DNA of 64,000 bases from Antilocapra americana (GCA_007570785.1 ML660774.1:15762888-15826887), one strand, 5' to 3'. Counted from the first letter of the stretch, positions 1-12,018 are shown. Translations and numbers: made by a program. Notes: generated by a model from the letters alone, not told the origin.

Positions 1-800
1 GTTTACCTTTGGACAGCCACTGAACATCAGACCTTTCATCAAGTGTAAGGGGTTCTGGGGATTAAAGGCCACCACTGGCTAACTGAAGGTGCCTTACTAA
101 TATCAGGCTGTGCTCTCTGCCTCCTGGGAGTTCACCCACAAAACCTGCCACACCCTCAACCCAGCCACGCTTGCGTCTGATGAGAGCTCCAAACTGACAT
201 ATCCCTGCCCGAGAGCCCTTGACCAGCCTGATGCCTGTAGGTTGAATCTAACAGTTCAAGCCACAGAAAACCCGGGGATGAAAGGTTTACTGACAGCAGT
301 AGCTTTATGAAGCATGGAGTCAGGAGGGCAGGCAATGTTATTGTGAGCGCTCATAGTGGTAGAGAAGCAAAACCTTTCCCGCCCAACACTTCAGTCCAGA
401 AGGTTGAACTGATAGCTCTAACCTGAACCTTAACCCTAGAGGAAGGATAAATTAGAAATATATACACAGACTCAAATTGTGCCTTCCATGCTTTACATGC
501 TAATGGAGCTATTAGGAAAAAAGAGAACTTTCGGGCACAAGAAATCTCTATATAATGCATGAGGCTGAGATTTTAGACTTAGCAGCTCAAAACCAAAATA
601 CACAGCAGTCATTCACTGCCACGGGCATCAAAAGGGCATTTCTCAAATTATCCCAGGAAACAACTGGGCACATTGGGAAGCAAAGACAGCAGCCCTGATG
701 CCCATAACAGAAATGGCACTGACCCCACCCCTTTCCCCTTCTACCATCATACTCAGATACTCAACTTCCAAAGAGACCTGGGCATGAAACCAAGGGGGAA
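1..800 (+). pseudogene. pol: ERV copy A: pol remnant (RNase H to start of integrase), class I endogenous retrovirus
   Basis: Degraded pol of a gammaretrovirus-like endogenous retrovirus, cut by the window edge. The connection/RNase H boundary is readable at about 130-200 (NPATL-type motif). An RNase H catalytic motif YTDS lies at 463-474, followed by a readable stretch ending in NGAI. At 611-637 the sequence reads IHCHGHQKG, the conserved histidine-containing RNase H loop. About 640-720 looks like the RNase H/integrase junction. Several frames must be joined, so no protein is made. Bases 1-720 are colinear with 9906-11260 of ERV copy B once the later insertions in copy B are removed. A BovB element begins at 811. 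The family is clear; the exact named ERV family is not. Confidence 0.8.
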
Positions 801-810
801 CTCAGGGTAC

Positions 811-2908
811 AGATGAGTGCAACTGAGTGGTAGTTTGAACATTCTTTGGCATTGCCCTTCTTTGGGACTGGAATGGAAATTCAGTCCTGTGGCCACTGCT
901 GAGTTTTACAAATTTGCTGACATACTGAGTGCAGCACTTTAACAGCATCATCTTTTAGAATCTGAAATAGCTCAGCTGAATTCTATCACCTCCAGTAGCT
1001 TTGCGCGTAGTGTTGTTTCCTAAGGCCCACTTGACTTTACACTCCAGGATGTCTGGCTCTAGGTGAGTGATCACACCATCATGGTTTCCAAGTCATTAAC
1101 ACCCTTTCTGTACAATTCTTCTGTGTATTCTTGCCACCTCTTCCTAATAGTTTCTGCTTCTGTTACGTCCGTACTGTCTCTGTCCTTTATTGTGCCCATC
1201 TTTGCATGAAATGTTCCCTTGGTATCTCCAATTTTCTTGAAGGATTTCTATTCTTTCCCATTCTATTGTCTTCCTCTATTTCTTTGCATTGATCACTGAG
1301 GAAGGCTTTCTTATCTCTCCTTGCTATTTTGTGGAACTCTGTAATCAGATAGATATATCTTTCCCTTTCTTATTTGCCTTTCATTTCCCTTTTTTTCTCC
1401 CTCCTCAGAAAACCATTTTGCCTTGTTGCATTTCTTTTTTGTAGGGATGGTTTTGGTCACTGCCTCTTGTACAAACCTCCATCCATAGCTCTTCAGGCTC
1501 CGTGTCTTATCAGGTCTAATGTCTTGAATCTATTTGTCACTTGCACTGTAAAATCATAAAGGATTTGATTTAGGTCATACTTGAATGGCACAGTGGTTTT
1601 CCCTACTTTCTTCAAGTCTGAATTTTGCAATAAGGAGCTCATGATCTGAGGCCAAAGAAGGGCAATGCCAAAGAATATTCAAACTTCCATAAAATTGCAT
1701 TCATTTCAAACGATAGTAATGCTCAAAATCCTTCAAGCTAGGCTTCAACAGTATATGAATAGAGAACGTCCAGATGTATAAGTGGATTCAGAAAAGACAG
1801 AGGAACCAGAGATCAAACAGCCAACATCTGTCGGATCAAAGAAAGAGCAAGAGAATTCCAGAAAAACAGCTACTTCTGCTTCATTGACTACAGCCTTTGA
1901 CTGTGTCGATCACAACAAACTAGAAAATTCTTAAAGGGATGAGAATACCAGACCACCTTACCTATCTCCTGAGAAACCTTTATGCAGGTCAAGAAGCAAT
2001 AGTTAGAACTGGACATGCAACAACAAACTGGAGTACATCAGGGCTGTATATTGTCACCCTGCTTTTTTAACTTATATGCAGAGTACAACATGTGAAATGA
2101 TGGGCTGGGTGAAGAATAAGCTGGAAATCAAGATTGTGGGGAGAAATATCAATAACCTCAGATACGCAGATGACATCACGCTAATGGCAGAAAGTGAAGA
2201 GACACTAAAGAGCCTCTTGATGAGGGTGAAAGGGGAGAGTGAAAAAGCTGGCTTAAAATGCAGCATTCAAAAAACAAAGATCATGGCATCACTTTATGGC
2301 AATTAGATGGGGAAACAATGGAAACCGTGAGAGGCTTTATTTTCTTGGGCTCCCAAATCACTGCAGATGGTGACTGCAGCCATGAAATCGAAAGACACTT
2401 GCTCCTTGGAAGAAAAGCTATGACCAACCTAGACAGTATATTAAAGAGCAGAGACAATACTTTGCTGACAAAAGTCCATCTAGTGAAAGCTATGGTTTTT
2501 CCAGTAGTCATGTATGGATGTGAGAGTTGGACTATAAAGAAAGCTGAGCACCAAAGAATTAATGCTCCTGAACTGTAGTGCTGGAGAAGTCACTTGAGAG
2601 TCCCTTGGACTGCAAAGAAATTAAAACCAGTCAGTCTTAAAGGAAATCAGTCCTGAATACCCATTGGAAGGACTGATGCTGAAGCTCCAATACTTTGGCC
2701 ACCTGATGTCAAGAGCCGACTTATTAGAAAAGACCCTGATGCTGGGAAAGATTGAAAGTAGGAGGAGAAGGGGACAACAGAGGATGAGATGGTTGGATGG
2801 TGTCATCAATTCAATGGACAAGAACTTGGGCAAATTCCGAGAGATGGTGAGGGACAGGGAGGCCTGGCATGCTGCAGTCCATGGGGTCACAAAGAGTTGG
2901 ACATGACT
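811..2908 (+). mobile_element. BovB (RTE) LINE, 5'-inverted (twin-priming type)
   Basis: BovB LINE of about 2.0 kb without its 5' end. Bases 811-1650 are in reverse orientation (ORF2 segment upstream of and into the reverse transcriptase); 1651-2908 are forward and run to the 3' end. The two parts share about 55 bp of consensus around the motif ggcaatgccaaagaat, seen reversed at about 850 and forward at 1662. This is the expected result of twin priming during target-primed reverse transcription. In the forward part the RT active site YADD is intact at 2163-2174, within an open stretch at 2076-2306; the next open stretch (2258-2578) is in another frame, so ORF2 is broken. The 3' end lies near the cacaaagagttggacatgac motif. 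Confidence 0.9.
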
Positions 2909-2925
2909 CTCTCCCTTCTCCTGAG

Positions 2926-3027
2926 ACTTGACAGAACACAGAGGACCCTGGACAGCCTGAAAAATCCAGGTGGATGAGTGAGTCTCTCCAAGACCTAAAG
3001 CTCTTGTTCAGGAAGGATAAAAAGGGA
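2926..3027. other. Short unassigned stretch between BovB and SINE
   Basis: About 100 bp lie between the BovB end and a CHR SINE. They may be the continuation of ERV copy A, but I see no diagnostic motif. Confidence 0.3.
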
Positions 3028-3252
3028 CTTCCCTGGTGACTGGTTGAGAATTTGCCTTGCAAGGCTGGGGACACACATTCAGTCCCTGCTTGAGGAACTA
3101 AGATCCCACATGCAGTGGAGCAGCTAAGTCCATGTGCCAAAACTCAAGAGCCCATGAGCTGCAATGAAAGACTCCACATAACAGAAGGAAGATGCCACGT
3201 GCCACAACAAAGACCTGAAGCAGCCAAATATACAAGTTAAATAATTATTTTT
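3028..3252 (+). mobile_element. CHR-type tRNA-Glu-derived SINE
   Basis: Starts with gggacttccctggtgactgg, the tRNA-Glu-derived head, continues with the aactaagatcccacatgc box and ends in caaagacctgaagcagcc followed by an A/T-rich tail. Moderately diverged from the usual artiodactyl CHR consensus. Confidence 0.85.
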
Positions 3253-3569
3253 TTAAAAAAGGAGGGACAAAGAGACTTATTAGACCCAAGGCTAAGTACC
3301 CATAGGCACTATCTTCCTTTTGATCTTCCTGTACTTCAGTCCACTTACAAAATAACTGGTTCTGGTAGATTTAGATAATTATTATCCGCGATGCTCTCAC
3401 TTTTGCTTTCAAAATTTATTACAAGTGCGGCTATAGCCCTGCACCTACACCGCAGACAGAACTCCTCTGCCCAGGAGGGGTGGTTTAATGTGACTCACCG
3501 AAAGCCTCAGGATCCCCCACTTTTCATCATTTGAACTCACTACAACACTTGTTTTAATGTTCCCGCTTC

Positions 3570-3990
3570 CCAGTCATCATTGATGATTGAAGCTCTGATT
3601 GGGGCAACTATGAGGGTATTCATTACTTTAACTTTTCTATACTTCATCCCTTGCCCCAGAATGGAGAGAAAAGTCCCTGGTTCCCATTACACAAACTCTT
3701 GCTGCCTCCCCTCAGTTGACAGAATGCTGGATGTGCCTACCCAGAGACGAGCAACCTCACTGTCCACCTAGTAAAGTGTTTCAGCCAAGTTCCTAGGAAA
3801 CACGAAGTTCCAAAGACCCGAGACTGGAGCAAGCAAGCCAGGGAACCTGTTACCTGTTTTTGCTCCCCTCCTGCTGCAGCAGGGTCCCAGTGAGGCCTTG
3901 CCTGAACTTCCTGTCCAGCCTCTAGTCAGTGTTCATTGATCGAGGAAGGCCAAGAACCCTGGTCAGCATCAGATTTACAGCACCCATTGT
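3570..3990 (+). pseudogene. env: ERV copy A: env (SU) remnant
   Basis: A hydrophobic leader-like stretch begins at the ATG at 3610 (MRVFITLTFLYF). In another frame the sequence reads LTECWMC at 3716-3736, matching the CxxC motif of gammaretroviral surface glycoproteins. Leader and CWMC are in different frames, so the reading frame is broken. Bases 3825-3910 closely resemble 12785-12870 in ERV copy B (shared gcaagcaag, ggaacct, cagcaggg and gccttgcctgaa blocks), placing both in the same proviral region. No complete envelope protein can be encoded. Confidence 0.6.
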
Positions 3991-5271
3991 GGGCACTTGC
4001 CCTTTTCTTGGGAGAGGATCTGGAGGTCTGAGACCACCGATCGCAGCTTCTCCGTGGGCGACGAGCAGCCCCAGCCTCTTGTCTCAGTCACCGCATTTCC
4101 TAAATCTGCCTTCCAGGTCCTAGGCAGCCTCAGGACTCCCCTTCAGACAATGCTCACCCCTCCCACCTGTGCTCTTCACTCTCCTGAAATCTCTCTTCTC
4201 CTCTCTGTCTTCTCTTTTCAAGAGATTGGACACCAAGCAGCTACAGCATCACCCGTCTCACCTTGTGAGACCTGCTCTCTGGCTGGCTCTCTGCTCTCTG
4301 TTGCCCTTGATGGGTGACAGACAGAGGCAGGAGAGGCGAGCCTCACCCTGCACAGAACTTGGTCCGGCAGGCTCTCCTTGACCAGAGATGTATAAGAGTG
4401 ATGACGTTCAAACCTCCTATCACGTAGTGGCTGGCAGTCCTTTGGTCCCAGTATTCCCAACTCTATTTCCCTCCTGCCTCTTTCTCTTTTTCAGCCTTTT
4501 CTGTCTCTCCTCCCTTTACCTGTCCCTTGATCCTTATACCTGCACTCCAGTACCATTCATTCTGAAAACTACTCTTTTGTGTCTAAGTTTTGTCATTGGT
4601 CTTTTACGTGGCTTTGCTTGTCCAACTGCTCCCGTAAGTCTCTGCCAACACTGTGGGCCGGGTGGTGCACCTCCTCCTTGAAATAGAAAGCAACCCACAT
4701 CGCCCGATACTCCAGCCTTGGGTTACTTGGTGGGGTTTTAGGGAACAATAAGTAAAGACAAGAGCTTGTAATTCTCCCTCCTCTGCTTTTGCAGGTTAAC
4801 TAACAGTCCTGACTGAGGGTTTGCATCTCTCCTCTGCACTGCGACCCTTCTGCTCAGGCTCTTGGTACCTGCCAGACTCTCTGTCTTCCCCCAGATTGAA
4901 GGGAGAGAAGGGCCATTTTATACTCAAGAGGAAAACTATGAGATCTCTGGTTCGGTCTTTAGGTAAAGATTAACCTACAAAAGAGCTCTATTTAACTGGC
5001 TTAAAGGAAACTGAGCACTTTTATACATTCTCAGAAATATAAAGGAGGCTCTCCAGAATATCTTTTCCATGTGACTTGGGCAATGTTCAGTATTTAATTA
5101 ATGTCTGATATTAGAGTCAGCTTAAGCTTCTGGGTTTAATTAATACAGACCTGCTTTTAGAGTGATCAACATTAAGTATAACACTTTAATCCTATCTATG
5201 GTTACTGAAAGTAACTGAATATTGTTTGTTATAAAATTTGTGAACAGGAAAAATAAGCTGATATAATTAAA
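3991..5271 (+). other. Unassigned, possibly ERV 5' leader or LTR
   Basis: Pyrimidine-rich sequence up to about 4660, then AT-rich. It lies between the env remnant of ERV copy A and the gag start of copy B, so an LTR and leader would be expected here. I could not identify an LTR by similarity to the LTR-like end at 13.5-14.1 kb. No credible coding exon was seen. Confidence 0.3.
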
Positions 5272-5622
5272 TTACTAACGCATATATATGGAATTTAGAA
5301 AGACGGCAGCGAGAACCCTGCATGTGAGACAGCAAAAGGAACGCAGATGTATAGAACAGACTCGTGGACTCTGTGGATGAAGGCAAGGGTGGAATGATAT
5401 GGGAGGATGGCATTGAAACATGTTAATTATCATATGTGAAATCAATCGCCAGCCCAGGATTGATGCTCGGGGCTGGTGCATCGAGATTTCCCCGGGGGAG
5501 GGAGGAGGGAGGGAGGAGGGAGGGGGGTTCTGGAGGGGGAGCATATGTAAACCCATGGCGGTTTCATGTCATTGTATGGCAAAACCAACACAATAAAGTA
5601 AAGAAAATTAAAAAAAAAAAAG
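5272..5622 (+). mobile_element. Young bovine L1, 3' end (5'-truncated)
   Basis: Begins at the cgcatatatatggaatttag motif, contains the caatcgccagcccaggattg block, a G-rich run and the atggcaaaaccaacacaataaag 3' end, then an A-rich tail at 5605-5630. This is the short 3' end of the L1 type also seen at 15.9, 26-27, 35.7 and 56.6 kb. No clear target duplication was found. Confidence 0.92.
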
Positions 5623-5639
5623 AAAGAAAATGTAAGAGC

Positions 5640-7155
5640 TTAGAACTTTTTGGTAAATTCTATGGCAATAACTATGTTTTGGAAAAGTCAATCTATAACA
5701 CTCTCTCCAATTTTGGTAAATGGCAACTAAATTAAGTTTAATGATAGGAAATCACTGAATAACCAGGCCATTTCAAATAAGACAAAATATTGGTACCATT
5801 AATTGTTGAACAGGTTTAAGTTTGCCTATTTTATCTTCTTGTGAAGAGAGAAATTAAAGATGTTGGGTGCCACTCTCCCAACCTACAGAATGTTAATATA
5901 GAAGACAGTTCATGGTTGCTTAAGAAAAGTAGGATGTGTGTTTTTAGAAAAGAAGATGTGAGGCATGGAAATGTACCTTGTTAAAAGGAAGAGTGCTTTG
6001 CTGGTTATTTCTTAATGGAAAGAGTAAGGCACAAAGTATGGCTATAGAAAGCTGCAGGAGGTTCACAGAGGAGGAACATTGAGAGAATAATTTTGTAGGT
6101 GGTCAGGATTCTCTAAGGTTGGATTGAATTGAATTAGATAAACGGATTTTCTCAAGAGTAGGCTGATGCAAGACTGGGTTTGGTTTCTCTCTCTCCTAAG
6201 AGAATTCCTGGAATACTTCTTTTGATATCAGATTGTTTGAGTTCCTATACTTTTAAATGTATTTACTTTTAAAATTTATTTTTCCCTTTAGCTGAAGGAA
6301 TAATTGTTTCACGGGGACCTATTATTCTATCAGACTGGGTATTTTAAAACTTCTTGAGATTTTTGACAGACTTCCCAAATATAACTAAAGTTCTTTTGAT
6401 TGCCAGCTAATTTTGGGGTGCTTCAGATGGTCATTGGAGCATCCAAAAAGAGATTCTAAACGAATTGGGTTCACTTGGTATGTTGCATTACACGGGAACA
6501 CTGTCCAAACTTGCTGTTGCCTGTGTCATACAGAATCATCAGGCTCCAATTTTCTCATAGCCCAAGAGACAGGGGGAGGGGTTTTGGGTTCTTCTGCTGT
6601 CTAGTCTCACCTTCCTCAACACCCAAAAACCCCCCTGTGGGAAAACGCACATCTCCAGACCCTCATTTTTGACCTCCGAGGCATTTTCCACTGAGCCCAA
6701 CTCCACTTCCTCTAATGATCCTTTTTACACCTCTAAGACTCCCTTCACTCCTTCACTGGGCAGTCCCTGCATGACTACCTACTGGGCTGGCCACTTCCAA
6801 GCAGTCCACATTCTACGCTTAATACATACTCAATCTTGAGGAATGTACCCCAACACAGGGAAAACTGTTACAGGACATTTGCTTTATAGACACAGATCCC
6901 CCACAAGGAGAGTCCTGGCAACACACTGGCACTGGTTCAAACGTCCCCTACTTGGCACCCTCCATGCAAGGGACTGGGGTGACCAGAGATATGGGGTTAG
7001 AAATCTATGGGAGAGTAGAGAATCCTCAAAATTCCATTAGGTAAGAAGAGAATTCAGAGCACATCTGACTCCCTTCCGTAAAAAGTCCTCAGTGAATGTC
7101 TCCCGGGATGCTGGACTTCATTTCTAGGAGAGCTCTTGGTTGCATGTTACTCAAC
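5640..7155 (+). other. Unassigned, probably ERV copy B pre-gag leader
   Basis: About 1.5 kb without a recognisable gene. Its position directly upstream of the gag start suggests long untranslated leader of ERV copy B. Short open stretches at 6413-6672 and 6843-7040 match nothing I recognise. Confidence 0.3.
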
Positions 7156-8609
7156 ATGGGAGGATCCTCTTCTAAGCAGAAGAAACACCTCTGGAATGTA
7201 TCCTTAGAATCTGGATATTTTAAAAAGTAGACGAGCTGAACAGGAGAAACAATTCTACTGTAACACTACTCGGCTTTTATATAAGTTGGGGGGATAGAGA
7301 AAAATGGCCTGAAAGTTAGTCTCTAAATTGCAAAACCTTTTTGCAACTGGAGCTTCACTGCTGCAAGATGGGAATGTTCAAGGCTTCATGGTTCTTTACC
7401 CAAATCCTGCTCTACTGGGGCTCCTGTAATCAAAAGCCAGGGAAAAGCACTCCCGACATTTTAGATGACCCCCTTTTTAACTTTCCTCAATTTTCAGGGG
7501 TGAAAGCAAGTCTCCCCTGTTTCTCCAGAGCCACCAAGTTTCCCAGAGCCCTCTGCCCAATTCCAAACTCACCTCCCTATGTTCCATATTCCTTTCATCA
7601 TCCCAGGAGAGAGACTGAAGCCCCCAGGGTAACTGGTAGTCAAACTTCCTATCACTCAGGATCAGAGGAAATATGCCCTCAAAGGGAAGTAGCAAGCAGT
7701 GACAGGACAGTCACAGTACATGTGTCCTTCTCTTTAACTGATCTAGCCCAGTGCAAACAAAGACTGGGCCGGTTTATTAAAGACATTAGTAAGTTTGCTG
7801 CAGATTTTCAGGCCCTAACTCTGGCCTTTGATTTAACTTGGAAGGATGTTCAAACAATCCTATCTATCATACTTGCTCTGGCCCTGAGGAAAAACAGAGA
7901 GTGTGGGCAGCAGCCCAGGGGAACCGTGACCAGCTTGCCCAACCTGAACATTCTGTTATGGATAAAGATGCAGTCCCAAGTCAGGGGCCCTGTTGGTATT
8001 ATCATTCCTGAGAGGGATCAGAAGCCGTGAAACATGTGATCCACTGTGTTACTAGAAGGGATGAGAAAATCTAACAAAAAGCCAGTTAACTAGGAAAAGG
8101 TTAAAGGACTGACCCAAGAAGAAAATGAAAACCCAGCCCTCTTTTAGGAACATCTTGTGGAGGCTTGTAGAAAATTTACTAACGTTGAACCCTCCACTCC
8201 AGAGGGTCAATCTCTGCTGCAACAACATGTCACCAGCCAGTCTGCCCCGATAATGAGGCAGAAACTCCAAAAGTGACAATTAGGCCCACAAACCCTGATG
8301 TCCCAACTCCTAGAGGTGGCCTTTGGGGTATTTAACAATCAAGATCAGGCTGAGGAGGAAGAGCGATCCTGACGTGAAAACAGGCAGGCCAGGGCTCAAG
8401 CTATGACCACAACTGTCAGCAATGCCTTGCAACCTCAGGACAGCCCAAGTGGGCCAAGGAAGCTTAACCATCGCCTGGAGGTAAAACCAGCAAGGGGGAA
8501 TGCTTCAGATGTAAGTCAACTAGCCCAAAAGTGCAAAAAAGAACCCTCACATCCATGCCTAGCCTGCAAACGACCATGTCATTGGAGATTGGATTGTCCC
8601 CAGTCCTGA
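7156..8609 (+). pseudogene. gag: ERV copy B: gag remnant (matrix, capsid, nucleocapsid)
   Basis: Gag of a class I ERV, broken by stops and frameshifts. The ATG at 7156 begins MGGSSSKQKK, a typical N-myristoylated matrix start, and stops after 24 codons. The longest open stretch, 7341-8030 (229 codons), carries the end of matrix, a proline-rich linker and the start of capsid, including FSLTDLAQCKQRLGRF and FQALTLAFDLTWKDVQ, which match the gammaretroviral p30 capsid. Further downstream, 8566-8607 encodes a complete CCHC zinc knuckle (CLACKRPCHWRLDC, C-X2-C-X4-H-X4-C). A first knuckle begins with CFRC at 8501-8512 in another frame and loses its histidine position and frame, so it is broken. No functional Gag is possible. 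Confidence 0.85.
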
Positions 8610-8639
8610 AGACGGGTGGGTTCCTGCTCCCAAGAAGGC

Positions 8640-8990
8640 CACACTGGACAACTGAGGCAGCCCGGGGATTCTGGTGGCTCCCTGCATGAGATGCCTAACT
8701 CCAGCGAAAAGCCCAAGTGGTCTTTGACATGGCTGGTAAGAATATCAATTTTCAAACTGATAAAGGAGACAATTTGTCCGATCTCTCACCCTGGGCCTCT
8801 TTCCTGCAAAAGCTGTACCGAGACTGGTGTCCACGGAAAGCCTCACATTGGTTTCTTCACTGGGCCTCTCACTTGCCAATCTGAACAGCATTTGACCTTA
8901 CATGCCTTTTATTTAAGTGCCTGAGTGTCCCACCCAACCACTGGGAAGAGAATGTCTGGTCTCCCTTGGGGCCATATTAAAGTTTGGACA
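8640..8990 (+). pseudogene. pro: ERV copy B: protease remnant with lost active site
   Basis: In one frame the sequence reads FDMAGKNINFQTDKGDNLSDL at about 8722-8784, which aligns with the retroviral aspartic protease start. The catalytic D-T/S-G triad reads D-K-G at 8759-8767, so the enzyme would be dead even if made. The frame continues readable (SPWASFLQKL) but ends in stops. It sits between the gag zinc knuckle and the RT remnant, as expected for gag-pro-pol order. Confidence 0.6.
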
Positions 8991-9099
8991 CCCTGAGCTA
9001 TGCCTTTTCTTGACTCTAAGACAAATCAGCTGGAAGACCAAGGGCCTGTTCCCAGCCATATTCGTCACACAGTAAACCCTGAAGTTTGGGACAGTGGAA

Positions 9100-9760
9100 C
9101 CCCTGGGAAGACTATAAATGCCCAACAAGTAAAAATTAGCCTTAAGCCAGAAGTCACTTACCCTAACAAGAGACAGTACCCCATAAAGCACTGTCTTGGG
9201 GGATTCAGGATAGCCCACTTTTGGTCACCCAGGCCCTTGGAAAGAAACTAACAGAAATACACCTAAAAGAAGGTGCTATTCTACAATATGTAGATGACAT
9301 ATTAATATGCACCCTACCATGGAGGTCTCAGATCAAACTACCATTTAAGTCTTTAATTTCCATGGGGCCCAGGGTTACATGATCTCCCAGAAAAAAAGCA
9401 CAGATATCAGAGCAACAAGATAAATATCTGAGATATAATTCCTGAAAGTACAGAGTAATCTCTATATAAAAAGCATGCTATATTAGGTGTAAGCACCCCA
9501 GAGATATTTAAAAAAAAAAAAACTTTGTATTTTCAGGCATGACAGGATTTTTCAGAATTTGGATTCCAGGATTCAGACTGTTTAAGCTTCTATCTGAAGC
9601 CACCAAAGGCCTAGAACCAGTATTTTGTACTGGAGAACAAGAAAAGGCTTTTAATAATATCCACCAGTCCCTTGCCATAGTTCCTACTCTGTGTGTCCCC
9701 AATTAAAAAAAAAATTTACCTTGCACGTAACTGAAAAACAGGAGACCTGTTGGGCTGTTG
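9100..9760 (+). pseudogene. pol: ERV copy B: reverse transcriptase remnant with internal deletion
   Basis: The beginning of the RT domain is recognisable near 9120-9195. The YVDD active site is intact at 9287-9298, in the local reading LQYVDDILIC. Only about 90 bp separate these blocks, far less than in a complete RT, so the fingers/palm segment is deleted. At about 9536-9570 the connection reads GFFRIWIPGF, then a readable EQEKAFNNI stretch follows. Several frameshifts and stops are present. A complete polymerase cannot be read. Confidence 0.8.
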
Positions 9761-10197
9761 GGCTTCCTATTAAATAGCTAGGAGAAGTTCCTCAGCCAAC
9801 TAGCTATTTTTCCAGACAACTAGATTTTCAGGCCTGATGTGATTCTGGCTGTTTCTAGGCAGTAGCTGCCACTGCTTCCTTAGTGGAAGAAGCTAACAAG
9901 CTAAGCTTTGGACAGCCACTAGATGTCTAGACCTCTCATCAAGTACAAGGAATTCTGGGGATTGAAGGCCACTATTGGCTAACTGGAGCCCACTTTACTA
10001 AGTACCAGGCTTTGCTCCATCTCCCCAGAGGTAGCTTCAACACCCTCAACCTGGCTACATCAATGCTCCTGAAATTTCAGAACGAACATGTTCCTGCCTT
10101 GAAACCACTGACCAAGTTTATACCTGTAGGCCTGATCCAACAGACCAGGCCATAGAAAACCCTGAGGAAGAATGGCTTACTGACAGCAGCAGTTTTT

Positions 10198-10438
10198 TTT
10201 TTTTTGCTTGCTTGTACTTCTTTTTTTTTTTTTTATTGTTTTTTTATTGTTTTTGCCATACAATGTCATGATATCACCATGGGTTTACATATGCTTCCCC
10301 TCCAGAACCCCCCTCCCTCCCCCCCAGGAAATCTCGCTGCACCAGCCCCGAGCATCAATCCTGGGCTGGCGATTGATTAGACATATGATAATTAACTTGC
10401 TTCAATGCCCTTCTCCCATATCATCCCACCCTTACCCT
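10198..10438 (-). mobile_element. Young bovine L1 3' end, reverse, with 11 bp target duplication
   Basis: Reverse complement of the L1 3' end (poly-T, ttttgccatacaatgtcatg, the C-rich run, ctgggctggcgattgatt). It is flanked by the exact direct repeat cagcagttttt at 10187-10197 and 10439-10449. It inserted in the RNase H region of ERV copy B. Confidence 0.92.
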
Positions 10439-10563
10439 CAGCAGTTTTTAAAGATGGAATCAAGAGGGCACAGGGATACTACTGTGAGCCCTCATAGTAT
10501 CACAGAAGCAAAATCTTTGCCACCCAGATGGCTGAGCTAAAAGAAACAGAGCCCTAACTTTAG

Positions 10564-10697
10564 GGGATGGCATCACTGACTCGATGGACACAAGTTTGAG
10601 CAAGCTGTGGGAGCTGGTGATGGGCAGGGAAGCCTGGCGTGCTGCAGTCCATGGCGTCGCGAAGAGTCAGACACGACTGAGTGACTGAACTGAACTG
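10564..10697 (+). mobile_element. BovB 3' end fragment
   Basis: Short 5'-truncated BovB tail: gatggcatcactgactcgatgg through agtcagacacgactgagtgactgaactgaac. Flanked by aactttag at 10556-10563 and 10698-10705, which the other ERV copy carries only once (diverged). Confidence 0.88.
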
Positions 10698-10789
10698 AAC
10701 TTTAGAGGAAGGAAAAGTTATACATACACATACAGACTCAAAATATACTTTTCTTGCTTTACATGCCTACGCAGGTATCTGGAAAGAAA

Positions 10790-11062
10790 AAGGACTTGCC
10801 TGGTGGTCCAGTGGATGAGAATCTGCTTGCAATGCAGGGCACATGGGTTTGATCTCTGCTCTGAGAAGATCCCACATGCCCTGGCCACAACTACTGAGCC
10901 TGTGCTCTAGAGCCTATGCTCTGCAACAAGAGAAGCCACCACGCTAAGAAGCTGGAACACTGCAGCTAGAGAGTAGCTCGCACTTACTACAACTAGAGAA
11001 AGCCTGCAGGCAGCAACAAAGACCCAGCACCGCCAAAAAAATAAAACAAATTTTCTAAAACA
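10790..11062 (+). mobile_element. CHR-type SINE, near full length
   Basis: Begins ggacttgcctggtggtccagtgg, contains the gcaacaagagaagccaccac and caactagagaaagcc blocks and ends gacccagcaccgccaaaaaa. Absent from the matching part of ERV copy A. Confidence 0.88.
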
Positions 11063-12018
11063 CAAAAAAATCTCCTATAAAATATGGGACTCAGATATTA
11101 TACCTCATAGAAATGGCTCAAAAACCAAAGCTAGTAGCAGTCATTCACTGTTGTGGGCACGAAAAGGAAAATTCTCAAATTATCCCAGAAAACAACAGGG
11201 CAGATGGAGGCAAAAAAAAAAAAAAAAAAACCAACAACAACAACCCAGCCCTGATGCCCAGGTAGAAACCAACATTAAGAAAATTCAACAAGTCACTTGA
11301 CTTTGGCAGACAGTTAACCACCAATCCTCAGTACAGGCGGGGAGATTAAAAATCGGTTCTCTAGTTGATTCTCTTGGATCCCACAAACTATATAAAATTC
11401 TCTGGCAGGAGGTTTCTATTCTCATAACCCTCAGTTCTTCTCAATGACATTGATTTATTCTGTATTTCATCTTATACTCTATTGTCTTCCCTATTATTAT
11501 AAATTACTAACCCAGAATTTTTGGTTCAAAAAAGAGACCTGGGGATCAACAGATCCAGACCTTCTATTTTAAAAACAGAGAAACATGTTAAACTTTAATT
11601 CTGAGATTAACAAAAATATACACACAAGCAGAATGCCTTCTTTTAGCCAAGACATCGCCTCCCCTGTCTAGTCCACAGTTATGGAAGCCCCCTTCCCACC
11701 TCACCCCCCAAAGTTAACCTGGTTCCTTCCCTTTTTAGGCCTTTTCATGGTTTATTGTTGTTCATTTTGGCCCTGGTTTGTTTAACGTTCTGGTTAAGTT
11801 CATGTCTTCCAGGCACCAATAGTTTGAAGTAAGGTTCATGGATGGCTCAAGGAATTCAGCCCACTCCAGTGGAGACTGGCCCAGGTCCCTACAGGTCCTT
11901 GGGACAGTCAACAAGGGACTTAACTTCTACACTTTGAGGAAAGGTGAGGGTCTTTGGCCCCTGTCCAGCAGGAAGAAGTTTCAGACCTTTGGACCATTAA
12001 ACCTTAAGAATAAGGGGA

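Larger units (their letters stand above)
9761..11275 (+). pseudogene. pol: ERV copy B: RNase H to integrase start, split by three insertions
   Basis: Colinear with 1-720 (ERV copy A). The shared start is the ctttggacagccact block at 9905 and at 6. The RNase H motif reads HTDS at 10729-10740 (YTDS in copy A). The histidine loop lies near 11143-11170 (IHCCGHEK). Three younger elements interrupt it: an L1 end at 10198-10438, a BovB end at 10564-10697 and a CHR SINE at about 10790-11062. An A-run lies at 11214-11230. Stops occur throughout. Confidence 0.8.

Noticed and set aside
3991..4680. 5' LTR of ERV copy B
   Set aside because: Position is suitable and a gtataagagtgatga stretch at 4390 faintly resembles the LTR at 13971, but I could not align the rest with 13510-14140.
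7341..8030. 229-codon gag open frame as a possibly domesticated gene
   Set aside because: It lacks the matrix start (which stops early in another frame) and ends inside the capsid; nothing points to selection for coding.
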